DNA from: Chlorops oryzae
Lineage: Eukaryota > Arthropoda > Insecta > Diptera > Chloropidae
Length of the DNA stretch: 64,000 nucleotides
Direction of reading: 5' to 3'
NCBI GenBank assembly: GCA_020466095.1
Contig: CM035806.1
Coordinates: 67,075,589-67,139,588 of the forward strand
Under the pieces are notes generated by a model that was given only the letters and a program-made list of their open reading frames with translations, made no database searches and had not been told where the DNA came from. The position numbers and the translations under genes were made by a program. Shown one piece after another: positions 1 to 12,673 of the stretch; positions within the stretch are counted from its first letter, which is position 1, and every line of letters starts with the position of its first letter.

Positions 1-841
1 GCGGGCTACATAAATTTTTGTTCCTACACCTTTCATTTGTCTTTGTCAACCTTTGTTGCGATTTTGAAGCTTCTACGCCTTTTACCTCGGAAGTTACGAA
101 AAATCTTCATTTGTGGGCGTGGCAGTGGGCGAGTCACATAAAATTTTTTCCTACACCTTTCATTCGCCTTGGTTAACCTATGTTGCGAATTTGAAGCTTC
201 TACGCTTTTTACTTCGGAAGTAACGAAAATTCTCCATTTGTGGGCGTGGCAGTGGGCGGGCCTTATAAAATTTTTTCCTACACCTTTCATTCGTCTTGGT
301 CAACCTATGTTGCGAATTTGAAGCTTCTACGCCTTTTACTTCACAAGTTACGATAAGCCCTTATTTGTGGGCTTATTTGTGGGCGTGGCTCACGGAGGGC
401 GGCGTCCATTTTTTTCCAGGAAATGTTCCTTTTCGTAGTTTACCAGTACACCAAATATCAATGGAATGTGTTGAGTGGTTCGAAAGTTACAAGCATTTTA
501 CTGAAAACACATTATATTCATTTGTGGGCGTGGTAGTGGGCGGATGTCTTCCATTTTTACTTAGGATCATACTCGGATCCCGATATACCTGTGTGCCAAA
601 TTTCGACTTGATTGGTCCAGCCGTTTCGGAGGAGATCCGACCACGGACGGACGGACAGACGGACGGACGGACAGACGGACGGACGGACAGACGGACGGAC
701 GGACAGACGGACATGTCTAAATCGATTCAGTTTTTGATCCTGATCATTTCTATATATATATGTCTATATCTCCGGAGCTTAGTTCTCCCTGTTACAAGAT
801 TCGCACAAAACTAATATACCCCGCTTACGCTGGGTATAAAA
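1..841 (-). mobile_element. Helentron/DINE-1-like repeat, family 1, copy A (cut by window edge)
   Basis: Non-autonomous dispersed repeat. Its 5' end (TATACCCAGCG type) is at the right, about 838, and it runs leftward out of the window. It holds a GTCY microsatellite (about 640-712), the block reading GGATCTCCTCCGAAACGGCT in the other orientation, and about three tandem units of roughly 128 bp (1-380), each with GGGCGTGGCAGTGGGCG. The same blocks recur at 6965, 8409, 16446, 45590 and 62539. Mini-me/DINE-1 elements of flies carry GTCY microsatellites; the assignment is by structure. Long Trp/Cys-rich ORFs across it are not genes. Confidence 0.8.
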
Positions 842-1082
842 ATGCAAACAAATTTTGAATGGAAAATTTGATGCATTTTTTTCTAAAAATACGTGATTTT
901 TTATTTTTAAAAATCCACGGTCCAAGTTCCACGGTCTTCTTGACCGATCTCTAAACTATGCAAAAAAAATTTTAGAAGCATTAATTAACTCTAAGGGATA
1001 ATTTGTTTTTTAAATCGGATGGTGCATTGTCGAGTTCTGCGCGTAAAAGCTCCAGTAAAAATAGATTAAAACTCAATTATAA

Positions 1083-1528
1083 AAGAAGTAAAAAATCTAA
1101 AGTCGCTGAAGCCCGACTTTGATATACCCAGCGTGTCCGGACAATATCGACACACTTTATTTTTCCTTACCGTACGGAAGTAACACAAAATTAATTTGAA
1201 GCTTCTAGGCCTTTAACTTCGGAAGCTATGAAAAATCTCGACTTTTGGGCGTGGCAATGGGCTGATATTGTCCATTTTCACTTAGGATCGTTCTCGGGAT
1301 TAAACATACCCGTTGCCAAAATTTTGAGACGATTAGTCCATCCGTATGGAAGGAGATCCGACCACAGACGGAGGGACAGACGGACGGATGGACAGGCGGA
1401 TATGTCTTAATCGGTCTAGTTTTAGATCCTGATCAAGAAAATATATATTTGTGTATATCTGCGGAGCTTAGTTCGAGCTGTAACAAGATCCGCACAAAAT
1501 TCAAATACGACGATAACTCTGGGTATAA
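1083..1528 (-). mobile_element. Helentron/DINE-1-like repeat, family 1, copy B (diverged)
   Basis: A shorter, diverged copy on the minus strand. The 3' hairpin block (CTAAAGTCG...CCCGACTTT) is near 1097-1122 and the 5' end (GGGTATAAAA when read on +) is at 1521-1530. The microsatellite core (GGACAGACGGACGGATGG) is at 1372-1392. Only one copy of the unit that is tandem in copies A and C is present. Confidence 0.7.
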
Positions 1529-4500
1529 AAACAATCCCATAAAGCCATTTTTAAGTGCCTGAAAAAATAAAAAATAATTATTTGTTAAATAGTGTTATTG
1601 GCAATGCTGCTGCTGAATGATCTTGCTTTCATTAAAGTATTAAATTCTCGGGCAATCTTAATTGCCAAACGATAGATATCGATCTCATTAAGACTAAGGA
1701 TTCAGCTGGTAAATTTAACGCATAAGGGACAAATTTTACCCACATAAATTTAACGTATTATTATTTTAGTTAAATATACCTATACTTAAATTGTTTTCTT
1801 TATGTTATGTTCGAAATCATTTTTTTCAAAATAGGTAATTCTACTTAAAACAAAAAAGTTCATCCAGGCCGCGAGATTTGTGCCTACAGTGATCATTTCC
1901 ATATACATACATATTAACTGATTTGTATGCTTGCTTTAAAAAGACGATACGCTTTCATATGAATTTAAAAGCAAATGTAGTACGTCAGTGTTGTCATAGA
2001 TTAATAAAACAATAAAAAAGTTTAAGCAACTTTATTTACACGACTAACGCGCGACGTGACTTGAGCTCTTTCACTTGCATAAAACGGCGTCATTTAATGT
2101 TCGTGTTCAAAATTCCACTACATCAACGCAAGCTCATTGAAAGGCATGACCAAAAAAATAAAAATGAAATAACAACAAAGTTTTTCCAATCACAGTTAAT
2201 TGATAAAAATATTCGGAAAGTACTCGAAGTGTTCTTTAATCTGAGGGGAAAAAATTTCAAACTTAAAATTTTTGGTTTTTTTTTCGAAATTTTTTAATGT
2301 TCTACATATCACTCATGTCACCTTTCGTGAGTATTTATTCTTTTGTGCTCTACGATTTCATACCACAATAAACAATAATTTATATGTTTATAATAAAACA
2401 AACTTAAAAAAGATTTTTGTCTTGTTTTGACAACCTTTTGGTGTATGGGCAAATCCAGCTGAAAGTAAACCACGCGCCGAAAAATAAAATTGGTCTTTTA
2501 AAAATAAAAAAATTTTTTTTAAATTTTTTATTTTACAGACCGCTTACCTTCTGTAAGATTTCGGCTAATCAACGTTTGTCACGATTGTAAGCAATTCTAG
2601 GAATATTTCCTTCTTCTTGTTGCTCCTCACAATGTCCTTTTTTGGGCAACCAAAGAGCTCAAAGCCTACCTGCTGCAATATATTGTTTTCTTTTATTTTC
2701 AATTAAAAATAGCTTATATAAGTGATGGTCGACGCCCATATTTAAAAAATATGCGAGGTAAATTTTTGCAACGTCCCTAATGCAGCGTCCTAAACGCCTA
2801 TTTGGCTAGACGAATGAAGCGAGATGTTAATTATGCAAAATTTAAATTTTTTTTAAGCTCAAAATATTTTTTGGATTCTAATTTTGCTAATTTCAGGGAA
2901 ACCGAAGAATTTTCATATTTATGTGAAAAACACTTCCATTTAATGCCAACTCTTTCAACTGGGCTATGCCTATTAAACAAAGCTATAATTTCTATTCCTA
3001 TATATTCTCTAAAAAATTGCCGCTTAGCCATCATTTAATTTAAGTTAATCTAAATTATCACATTGAATACTTAAAGCGTAACAGAGCAGCATCCCCAACG
3101 CCTGCATTTGACCATATACATATATTTTTTAATTTTTTAAGCTTTCGTCTTTTTTACCCTAGGGAATATTTTCTTCTTTTGAGAAAGTTTAGAGAGTTGT
3201 GGACCAAAAACCCGAAAAAACCGAAAAATTCATGGCGGGCGATTTCGTTGAAAATTTATATGCGCCGTTTGCTATATTAATTTGAAAGTAAGTCAAACTT
3301 TCATAACTATTATCACAAGACAAAAGTGGGACTCATGCAGCTTCGAAAATTGTGGGAAATGAGAAATTTGTCTTACAACTGTCAAAAATTATATGAAAAT
3401 TTACGATGGGAAAAGTTGCGAAGGCATTTGCGAAGCTGCATGAGTACCACTAAAGACTTACAGTTGGAACTATAAAGGCTTCGAATCAAAGAAAACTTTT
3501 TCGAAACGACATTCCCTTCCGATTCAGTTCGAGTAATAAAACTCAAGATGTAATGTTCGACTGAAATTGAATCAATTTTGTTTAAGAACAATATTTTTTT
3601 CCACTTGCCCAGTAAATTAATTGTACTCTTTAGTTTAGGAAAACCTTTCTTTACTTTGATGATCTCTCAATGTTGATGACACCGAGAAAAAAAACAAAAA
3701 AATATAAAAAAAATTCAGCTGTAACATAGGTATTGCTTCTATTTGAGACCAGACAAAAAGATATTTTTTCTATTTCTAGCATTTTACACTTGCATCAATT
3801 TTCTTTGCATCCTCCGAAAATCAATTATGACCACCTTTTTGATTTAAGTCACAAGCAATAATTGAGTTTTCGGTGCCTTACTTCAAAACGACCGAAGGAA
3901 GTCTGAATTGACTCGGATGCTCATGCCATGCGATTCCAGTTGAAGAAGTTTCTTCCCTCTCAAATACATGTGTATCTATGTATCTATGTATATTTGTGCA
4001 TATGTATTTGCATGAAAACGCGTGCTGCTCCCACATTTTGCCCCCACCCCAGAAGGGCACATCGGCACAATCACTCAATTCAGAATGGGGGAAAAAAGCA
4101 TTCAAAAGGAAAAGGAGGGCTAAATGAATTATGAAAATTGAATTTCCCAAATTTTGAGAACGCTTCTAAACTGCAAATTTCCATTGAATGTCACTCCATT
4201 GTGTGTCTTAATAGCGTTCGTATTCGAAATAAGTAGCTTCTCTCGATTTCTTCTCTCTTTGATATTTAATTAATACCTCCATTCGAAATGTATAAATAAG
4301 TTACTAGGCAGTCTTCGTCGTTCTTATATAATATAATATTCAGACCTCGAATTCAAAATTCATTCACTTTATCAATAAATTAGGGAAAGAAGTCGTAGGT
4401 ACCTATTTTTCCTTAGATATTTTTAAAACCTCAACATGAAACACCTTTAATGTCACTTCCATCTTAAGTTGGGTGTCCAAAAAAAAATTTTTTTTTCGAA

Positions 4501-6545
4501 TTTCATTGTTGCACAACTCATTTTTGGAAGCTTATAACATACATTTTTATCTCAGAGTCATTGCTTGGTTAGAAAAAAGTCTAAACTTTACTGAAGTGTA
4601 ATGACATGACATGACATGACATGACATAAATCCTTTAAGCACTAGTTGATTAGTTTATTATATATTAAAAGAAATTATTTGTTTCATTCTTCCGCATTTT
4701 CTTCCACACTCCCATTGATTTCAAATGGAAGCAAATTTTCTAATGCAGTTTTGCTAAAATGCTTTGATTGTATTTTTCTTTTTCTTATTGAGGACAAATA
4801 CGGTTGAGAATGTAAAAGCAGCCTGTTTTTATTGTCAATGTTGCATTATATTCTCAAAATTACTGCATTTATAGAACAGTTATTCGTTCGAAGGCAATCG
4901 AATGAACACTAAAAGATACTACATACCTTGCTTAGCAATATCCATTTTAATTATAAAAATGTATCAGCTTTTTAACTAAAAAAAAAAAAAAAAAAACAAT
5001 GTTCAAAGCAGTACATAAGTGCTCCACCCAAACATTAGAAAAAATTTCAAAAATACTCAATTTTGAAAATTGCAGTTTGTCCGACTTTTTGGACCAAATA
5101 CTCCATAGTGCAGTGGTGAGATTCGTGAAATTCAAACAATTTAATCTTCATTTTCCCCTACGCGAATTTTGGTTTTTAAGGAATTATTTTTTGTCATTTG
5201 ATTATTTATGTTATGTGGTATTTTGTTTAACCATGTTGTGCTATGTTATTTAATGCCACAATTAACTGTGTCTTTAAACTAAAAAACTTGCACCAACTTC
5301 ATTTTTATTTCCCTCAAGCTTTGTGGGGCTCAATCAACTGTAAAGCTATTACATAAAATGACTTTTCATTTCTTTACGGCAATAATTCTTAATGAGAAAA
5401 CGAAAAGAAAAAAGAAAAAACCAGCCCTTATTTTATCTCACAGATGTCTCGATTTATCAAACATAAATTACGCTCAAGTAGGAAATCACACAAACGAAAT
5501 TATATGAACAAAAAAAATTGAATTAAATAATTGCCTTTTAAGATTCGCTGCACATGGAAACAGTTGTTTGCGATTAAGATTTAATTAATTCATTTGAAAT
5601 TATAACCAGCGTAACTAAAAGAAAAAATCGGGATTGACGCTGTAGGACAATGCAATGCATGTTTGTGTGCTCGTTTTTTGAGCTAGTACCTAAAAGCATT
5701 TCGAGGTGTACTAAAAACTTCGTGCTGTAATTTTTTATGAATTCTTAAGACAATTTATGCAAAAATAATAAGTGTTGGGCCAACAATATATACTTATTAA
5801 ATTACAATTACAAATGTTATTAAATCACAAAAGAATAATGAAAAATGTTTTTATTTTAATGAGCCAAATAATTTATTTAAGTAGCTTAAACGTATTAGGG
5901 TGTCCTAAAAATTTTTTTTTTCTTGAACTCGCTTGAAGCTTATGGGTTGAAGTATTTTTAAGAATTTTATCAGATTTTTGTAAAAGGTTTAATTGTTGCT
6001 CAGCGCGGATTTCCCCAAAAAGTCCCGCTTTTCTGAGTTTTTCGTTAAGACAGGTTCATAAGCAATGTTTTTCAATACTTTTCGGCACTAATCGGAAGAA
6101 AGTTATCCAATCTTTGTTTTCATGTACGTAAACTACAAAATATTCCGATTTTATAGGCTATTTGGGCGTCATTATTTTGCAATTTTTAAAAAAAATTTGG
6201 GCGTCAGTATGGGACTTCATAATTTCTTAATTTTCTATGAAAATGGTTATAAGTAAAATGCAATTTCAAAGAACGCAAATCATCTTTTTTTTTTATAAGA
6301 CATTTTAATTTTGTAGCTCCAAAGCTGTGTCCCATTATGTTCCCAGGCTAAAATTTGAAATTTTCATTGCCTACCTACATGATACCCAATCTATGTATAT
6401 TAAATAGAATCAAAACGAGGAATTTTTCATGGATCGAAAATCAATGCTCCCCTTGTCATTTTGTTAAAAAGCTTTTAAGCTTTTATTTGAAGACACCAAA
6501 ACCACACAAAAAAAAATGAACATAAATTTTTATAACTTGTTCCTA
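1529..6545. other. gene-free AT-rich stretch
   Basis: About 5 kb in which I recognise no gene, RNA or mobile-element protein. Short ORFs on both strands are AT-rich and without recognisable motifs. It contains a run of about 20 A (4978-4997), a small pentanucleotide tandem repeat (4600-4627), and many homopolymer tracts. Old degraded repeats are likely but cannot be assigned by eye. Confidence 0.6.
4600..4627. repeat. pentanucleotide microsatellite (ATGAC)n
   Basis: Five tandem copies of ATGAC are visible, followed by ATAAATCC. A simple microsatellite with no gene context. Confidence 0.9.
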
Positions 6546-6803
6546 CCCTGCAGTAATTGGGACTCACCTATGGTGCACCTCAAAAAGACCACAACTAGTC
6601 CTCACATAATTTACTCTTACATGCATTCAATTCACCCCTTTTAGCCATAGGGCTGTCATTGAAAAACAGCTAGTGTACTTTCCCAGTGGCGATGAAATGT
6701 TTTCGGTTAACTAGGAGCGACCTCAAATTTATATGAGCTGCGGCCGTTCTAGGGTTAACCTTTATCGGACTCACCCTCTTCTAGTCCCAAAATTAGCGTA
6801 GGT
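6546..6803. mobile_element. degenerate TA-flanked MITE with CCCTGCAG end
   Basis: Starts TA|CCCTGCAGTAATTGGGACT at 6544. It resembles the complete element at 24732-25106 over its first ~130 bp (GGACT, ACTAGTCC and TTCAACTGACC-like blocks). The right end, about AAATTAGCGTAGG at 6790-6803, is degenerate, so the right boundary is approximate. Confidence 0.5.
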
Positions 6804-6868
6804 GGTTGAGTTCGTTTAAGCTTGTACTTTATTGTTGTCTGCTTTAAGTCCTCAATCTGATTGTTTCA

Positions 6869-6952
6869 ATACTATAGGTTAGTTAGATTGATGGTTAAGA
6901 CTTTCGCTAAGCAATTGCGAGGGTAAGTGTTCGATCCCTGTCTCGGTTTGGA
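6869..6952 (+). repeat. tRNA-like SINE-type sequence
   Basis: Contains TGGTTAAGACTTTCGCTAAGC (A-box-like region) and GTGTTCGATCCC (B-box-like). It is clearly related to 19270-19385, which shares the TTAAGACT-TCGCT-AGCAA order and GTTCGATCCCTG. It does not fold as a canonical tRNA by inspection, so I call it a tRNA-derived SINE remnant. Confidence 0.55.
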
Positions 6953-6964
6953 AGGCACTCTTTT

Positions 6965-8046
6965 TATACCCAGCGTAAGCGGGGTATATTAGTTTTGTGC
7001 AAATCTTGTAACAGGGTGAATTAAGCTCCGGAGATATAGAAAAATATATATAGAAATGATCAGGATCAAAAACTGAATCGATTAAGACATGTCCGTCTGT
7101 CCGTCTGACCGTCTGTCTGTCTGTCCGTCTGTCCGTCTGTCCGTCTGACCGTCTGTCCGTCCGTCCGTGGTCGGATCTCCTCCGAAACGGCTGAACCAAT
7201 GAAGTCGAAATTTGGCACACATGTATATCGGGGTCCGAGTATGATCCTAAGTAAAAATGGGAGACATCCGCCCACTGCCACGCCCACAAATGAATTTATT
7301 GTGTTTTCAGTAAAATGCTTGCAACTTGCGAACCACTCAACACATTCCATTGATATTTGGTGTGCTGGTAAACTACGAAAAGGGACATTTCCTGGCAAAA
7401 AATTGACGCCGCCCTCCTCGAGCCACGCCCACAAATAAGCCCAAAAATAAGGGCTTATCGTAACTTGTGAAGTAAAAGGCGTAGAAGCTTCAAATTCGCA
7501 GCATAGGTTGACCAAAGCAAATGAAACGTGTAGGAACAAAAATTTATGTAGCCCGCCCACTGCCACGCCCACAAATAGAGAATTTCTATAACTTCCGAAG
7601 TAAAAGGCGTAGAAGCTTCAAATTCGCAACATAGGTTCACCAAGGCGAATGAAAGGTGTAGGAAAAAATTTTATGTGGCCCGCCCACTGCCACGCCCACA
7701 AATGAAGATTTTTTGTAACTTCCGAAGTAAAAGGCGTAGAAGCCTCAAATTCGCAACATAGGTTCACCAAGGCGAATGAAAGGTGTAGGGAAAAATTTTA
7801 TGTGGCCCGCCCACTGCCACGCCCACAAATGAAGATTTTTCGTAACTTCCGAAGTAAAAGGCGTAGAAGCTTCAAATTCGCAACATACTTAGGTTCACCA
7901 AGGCGAATGAAAGGTGTAGGGAAATAATTTATGTTGCCCTCCCACTGCCACGCCCACAAATAGAGAAGCAAAACATAGTGCGCTCATAATGTCGGAACGT
8001 TGGGTATTTCAAAGTCGGGCTTGACCGACTTTAGCTTTCTTACTTG
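6965..8046 (+). mobile_element. Helentron/DINE-1-like repeat, family 1, copy C (expanded)
   Basis: Complete copy. The 5' end TATACCCAGCGTAAGCGGGG can fold back on itself. A GTCY microsatellite follows (about 7090-7170), then the conserved block GGATCTCCTCCGAAACGGCT. Four tandem units of about 127-130 bp begin near 7554, 7681, 7809 and 7939. The 3' end has an 8-bp-stem hairpin (AAAGTCGG/CCGACTTT, 8012-8033) about a dozen bases before the terminus CTTACTTG|TTT. A 3' hairpin close to the terminus and insertion in a T-run are what Helitron/Helentron-type elements show. No protein is encoded. Confidence 0.85.
7554..7960 (+). repeat. tandem array of ~128-bp units inside copy C
   Basis: Each unit begins CGCCCACTGCCACGCCCAC and contains GGCGTAGAAGCTTCAAATTC and GGCGAATGAAAGGTGTAGG. 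Spacing between unit starts is 127, 128 and 130 bp. Copies at 16446 and 62539 have only one or two units, so the number is variable between insertions. Confidence 0.85.
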
Positions 8047-8101
8047 TTTTCAATTACCTAAGGTTTTTTTTATGCTTATTTTTTTATTTTTTTTATGGTT
8101 A

Positions 8102-8382
8102 CTTTAAACAAGTGGCTCTGGGATAGCGTAGGGGATGCGTGCTATGCTCTTGATCCCAGGATCCGAGGTTCGATTCCCGGCACAGGCGAAATGGAATGTA
8201 ATGTTCCAAGCCTAGCACTGGTTTTTCAAAATATCGCATGTAGGGGCACACTACATAATAAGACATACACTCACTCAAACATAAGAAAACCTCCTTGGTA
8301 TCACAATGGGCCGATTAGCGGCCTAAGTGGCAGCCACTTCAACCTACTTACCTACCTACTTTAAACAACAACAAAAAAAAAA
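8102..8382 (+). mobile_element. tRNA-derived SINE
   Basis: Head (8102-8190) contains GGGATAGCGTAGGGGATGCG (A-box region) and GAGGTTCGATTCCCGGCAC (B box). A non-tRNA body follows and the tail is (ACCT)-rich (about 8345-8365), then A-rich. Head, body and simple-repeat tail is the classic SINE layout; transcription would be by RNA polymerase III. No target duplication was identified. Confidence 0.65.
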
Positions 8383-8408
8383 GTCGTTTTTCAAATTTTA
8401 AATGTTTT

Positions 8409-8531
8409 TATACCCAGCGTAAACAGGGCATTGGTTTAGTGCGAATCTTGTAACAGCCAAAACTAAGCTCCGTAGATATAGACATATGTACATATATATT
8501 CTTGATCAGGATCAAAAACTGAATCGATTTA
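8409..8531 (+). mobile_element. Helentron/DINE-1-like repeat, family 1, copy D (3' truncated)
   Basis: Only the first ~120 bp of the family are present, from TATACCCAGCGTAAAC to AAACTGAATCGATTTA. The copy stops just where the GTCY microsatellite would begin. Confidence 0.75.
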
Positions 8532-8756
8532 AGGCATTTAACTCCGTGACGGAGAGCTCTCTCGCAACGAGCTCTCGCACCATTGGACTTTGGCCATAAA
8601 TCTGTCGATATTAATCGGAATTAGAACATCACCTCTAGCGGGAAAACAAAATTTTTTCTGGCATTCTGGCTTAAGGCTGCAACTTGACCAAAATGGCTTT
8701 TGTACTAAAATTTTATTATTCCATAAAAGAGTGCTGCCAACAATATTAGTTCGAAT

Positions 8757-8770
8757 ATTAACCAAAAAGG
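8757..8770. repeat. left target-site duplication of the LINE
   Basis: ATTAACCAAAAAGG, identical to 12674-12687. Exact match over 14 bases fixes both ends of the insertion. Confidence 0.9.
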
Positions 8771-11700
8771 ATGACACCGTCTCTGGTACGGGGCTAATGG
8801 GTCTACCTAGACAAGGCAGACCGTTAGGGCGGTGGGTGGGTCCGTACTAGAAAGCCCTCAGGGTTGGACAGCTGAATATTCATCATAGTAGAGCAGCATC
8901 AGCAATGGCGCTGCGACACTTCGATGAAGAAAAGCTGGACATAATGCTGATTCAAGAACCCTGGATCGTGAAAGACATGATTAGGAGACTCGGGATATCA
9001 GCCGCCGACGCTGTTTCATTCGGGAACAGAAGGGAAGAAAAGGACCTGTATCTTAGCCAGGAAAGGGATACCATGTATCCAAATTCCGCAGCTGGGATCA
9101 CCAGACCTTACCGTGGTAAGGGTGGGTGAGGACAAAAGGTCGTTTTTGATAGCTTCCGTATACCTGCCGTATGACTCTGCAGACTTACCTCCTAGCCAGG
9201 AGATGATGAGACTGACAGAGTACTGCAGCAATAGGGAACTGGAGCTCATCATGGGTTGCGACGCAAACTCACACAATACAGTGTGGGATACAATACAGAG
9301 TCTCTTCTCGAATTTGTTGTTAAGTGCAATCTCACAATTGCAAATAGGGGAACACAACCGACCTTCGTAAACGCACGAAGGGCGGAAGTGATTGATATAA
9401 CCCTTCACAGCGATGCTATGCTGGAGAGAGTTAAAAACTGGCGGGTCGCAGATTGGACAACAATGTCCGATCATCGAGCCATTCGATTTGAGGTACTCTT
9501 TCCACACAAGCACTCAGGCAGTAACAGAGTTGCAAGGATACCCAACAACACAGACCATAACAAATATGTGTCAGAGTTACGGGAATTACTGCTACAGTTA
9601 CCGCGGAGGAAACTCAAAACCTCCTGGAATGTAGAATCAGAAACAACAGCACTTACCGCTGTAATATCTGAAGCATTCAGAAGAGCTTGTCCCCAGAGCA
9701 TCAAAGCTGAAAATTACTCTGTCACTTGGTGGAATAGGGAGCTTGAAGCCATGAAGAAGGGGACAAGAAAGGCCTTCAACAGATACATGAGAAGGAAGGA
9801 TTCCGCATCATGGGATATGTACAAGGCGAAAAAGCAAGAGTTTAAGAAAGCGTTGCGTAACCGTAAAAGGGAAACGTGGCGGGATTTCTGCTCGAGCATA
9901 AATAATACTACTCAAGCAGGAAGACTACAGAAGATGGTAACCAAAGATCTGATCTCTAGACTTGGCTTAATCCAGAAAAAGGATGGAGCTATGACAGAGT
10001 CGATTGGAGAGTCACTAAAGATTCTCATGGAGACCCATTTTCCTGGAAGCTTCCGATCGGATGACCACTGGGAGTCTCCAAAGAAGGGGGCAAACAGTGA
10101 AGACAAATCGGAAGCCGAAAGGATCGTGACAACGAGTGCGGTGCAGGGTGCCTTTTCAGCATTCGCACCCTTCAAGTCGCCGGGGCCGGACGGAATATTT
10201 CCTGCTCTTCTGCAATGGGGAAGTAACCTACTTGCGGATAGATTGACGGAATTATTCAGGACTTGCCTGGCTATTGGGTATGTTCCAAGCGCTTGGAGGG
10301 AGTCAAAAGTGACATTCCTTCCAAAACCTGGAAAAAAGGACTACACTGTTGCGAAATCTTTCAGACCTATCAGCCTCACGTCTTTCATGCTGAAAGCTAT
10401 GGAAAAGGTGATGGCTGCTTATCTGGAGGATACAGCTCTCACAGCATGTCCTCTGAGTAGATGCCAGCATGCGTACAGGGCTGGAAGATCTACCGAAACC
10501 GCCTTGCACGAAGTAGTAAGGACGGCAGCAAAGGAGCTAAATTCCGGTGGCATATCAATGGCTCTAACCATGGACATTGAGGGTGCCTTCGACAAAATAG
10601 GCTTCGGTAACTTGAGTGCTGCACTCCAAATGCGAGGGGTTAACCCACTTGTTATCAAATGGGTGGACTTCATGCTAAGGCAGAGAGCAGTGAACTTACA
10701 AAACGGACGACACAAGCTAAGGGGTACGGTAGTCAGAGGATGTCCACAGGGAGGTGTTCTCTCATCAACTCTGTGGAACATAACAATTGACTCCCTACTA
10801 CACAAGCTTGACTCAAAAGGCATACATACGATAGGGTATGCGGATGACGTAGCTTTGATGGTGAGTGGTAAGTTCCTAAGCACCATTAGAGACGTGATGA
10901 GAGGTGCTCTCAAACACGTTGAACAATGGTGTAGAGAACAAGACCTCACAGTTAACGCTGCTTAAATCAGAGATAATTCTTTTCACAAAGAAAAGAGGTC
11001 TTCTACTCGAGCCATTACAGCTCTTCGGATCGAATATTCCCGTGTCGGGGTCGGTTAAGTACTTAGGAGTGATCCTGGATACAAAACTGACCTGGAATCA
11101 ACACGTGGAGTATAAGATCCAAAAGGCTAAAAGGGCTCTATTTCAGTGTAGAAGAGTGTGCGGATTGCGTTGGGGAATAACTCCAAAATCAGTACACTGG
11201 ATCTACACGATAATGATAAGACCTGTCATAACTACGCATCTGTAGTGTGGTGGTGGAAAGCCACACAAAAGACAGTTCAAGCGAGGCTAGACAGGGTTCA
11301 GAGGCTTAGCATGTGTTGGAATTACGGGCGCAATGCGCACCACACCAACACCGGCGCTTGAAGCGATGCTGGGACTGCTTCCGTTGGATTTATTTATAAT
11401 GAAAACGGCAGCATTAACGGCAGTTCGCATGTACCGCAATTCCACTTGGAATAGGTACGGCGATGCGCGTGGACACCGTAAGATACTTGACATCGTCCAC
11501 AACGAAGTCAAGGAAACGCAAATGCCAATGCAGACTATGAGAAGAGTCAGTCTGACCGCAAAGTCACACAGAACGCTCATAGACGACGGCCGTCTGCAGG
11601 GTGAGTGCAGACGGCATGACATTTGTTTCTTCACGGATGGTTCACTAATGGATGGCAGAGCGGGGGCCGGGATCTTTTCAGAAGATCTCGGCATCACCGA

Positions 11701-12673
11701 AGGTATCCATCTAGGAAGGTTTGTGTCTGTGTATCAGGCCGAACTTTTAGCAACAGTCTGGTACATGAGTGTGCTACCAAACTACGTGAGTGCGCTTCTA
11801 GCAATGAAGTAACACTCATGTGGGTTAAAGGACACTCTGGTATCGACCAAAATGAAAGGGCAGACGACCTTGCTAGGCAGGGCTCGAGCCAGGACTATCA
11901 TGGTCCAGAGCCTTATGTTCCACTAGGGTGGAGCAAGATTACTTCGGCTATCACAAAGTGGATTAACTCAATGCATCAACGCCGTTGGTGCGAGTTGAGC
12001 ACTTGCAGACAGGCGAAGCTGGCGTTAAAAAAGCCATGGGTCACGGCGGCAACGAAGGCGCTTAGTCTTAAACGGAGCACCCTCAGCTGGTTGACATCAC
12101 TGGTAACAGGACATGGTAACTTCATGTGCCATCTCAGAAAGATGAGTCTTGCTGAAGATGACACATGTAGGTTATGCCTAGAAGACAGCAAAACAGCGGT
12201 ACACCTTGTGTGCCACTGTCCGTCACTGGCAAGTAGGAGGTTGGCGATCACGGGACACCATTGGATTGGTGAGGACGGGATTGCCGAACTTAAAATCAAA
12301 GATCTGCTTGCACTAACAGTGGCGTAGTCATGAGAGTTGAGACCGAATTATTTTCGGGACAACGACCAAGACGACGCATCTAATGAAGGTCTAACTGGGG
12401 AGGGCTAGGTGTCCTGCTATCTAGCTCACACCAGTTAGCAATCCGGTACTGACGTGCTGATCGGAGACGAACGGCAAACGTCAGTCGACTTTATTTGACT
12501 CAATATAAGGACGGAAGCCTTGTATAAGGCTTTAGCCCTCTTAGAGAGTCACGAAGGACGAAAAAGGACCCAACGCTAACGTGGTCTACTTCGGCTTATC
12601 CTTCAATTCAGTGGGGCCACTTGATGGAAGCTGAGGCTTCCCAACGTCCCACATTATTATTATTATTATTATT
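8771..12673 (+). mobile_element. 5'-truncated I/LOA-type non-LTR retrotransposon (LINE)
   Basis: A single insertion of 3.9 kb. The 14-bp duplication ATTAACCAAAAAGG lies immediately before it (8757-8770) and immediately after it (12674-12687). It ends in an (ATT)n tail (12655-12673), as in I-type elements. The coding part gives endonuclease, reverse transcriptase, RNase H and a C-terminal cysteine/histidine motif, the domain order of I/LOA-type elements. No ORF1 (gag-like) region is present, so it is 5' truncated. The 3' UTR covers about 12328-12654. The exact clade is a guess. Confidence 0.9.
8869..12327 (+). pseudogene. LINE ORF2 polyprotein (endonuclease-RT-RNase H), frameshifted
   Basis: Decayed ORF2. 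The endonuclease begins near 8869 with QLNIHHSRAASAMALRHF and LIQEPWI. The reverse transcriptase has FKSPGPDGI (about 10177), RGCPQGGVLSS (10735) and the catalytic YADD (10837). The RNase H has FTDGSLMDGRAGAGIF (11630) and WVKGHSGIDQNERADDLA (11821). A C-terminal CRLC...H...C motif follows (12169). The reading frame switches repeatedly (near 9113-9125, 9300, 10930, 11260-11330 and 11700-11800), so no full protein can be made. The longest uninterrupted segment is 9256-10965. Base composition is more GC-rich than the flanks, consistent with a fairly recent arrival, but the frameshifts show it is inactive. Confidence 0.9.

Noticed and set aside
296..814. 172-residue ORF and similar Trp-rich ORFs in repeats (7066-7572, 62563-62988)
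   Set aside because: They run through the GTCY microsatellite and conserved blocks of Helentron-like family 1; translated repeats with no independent coding evidence.
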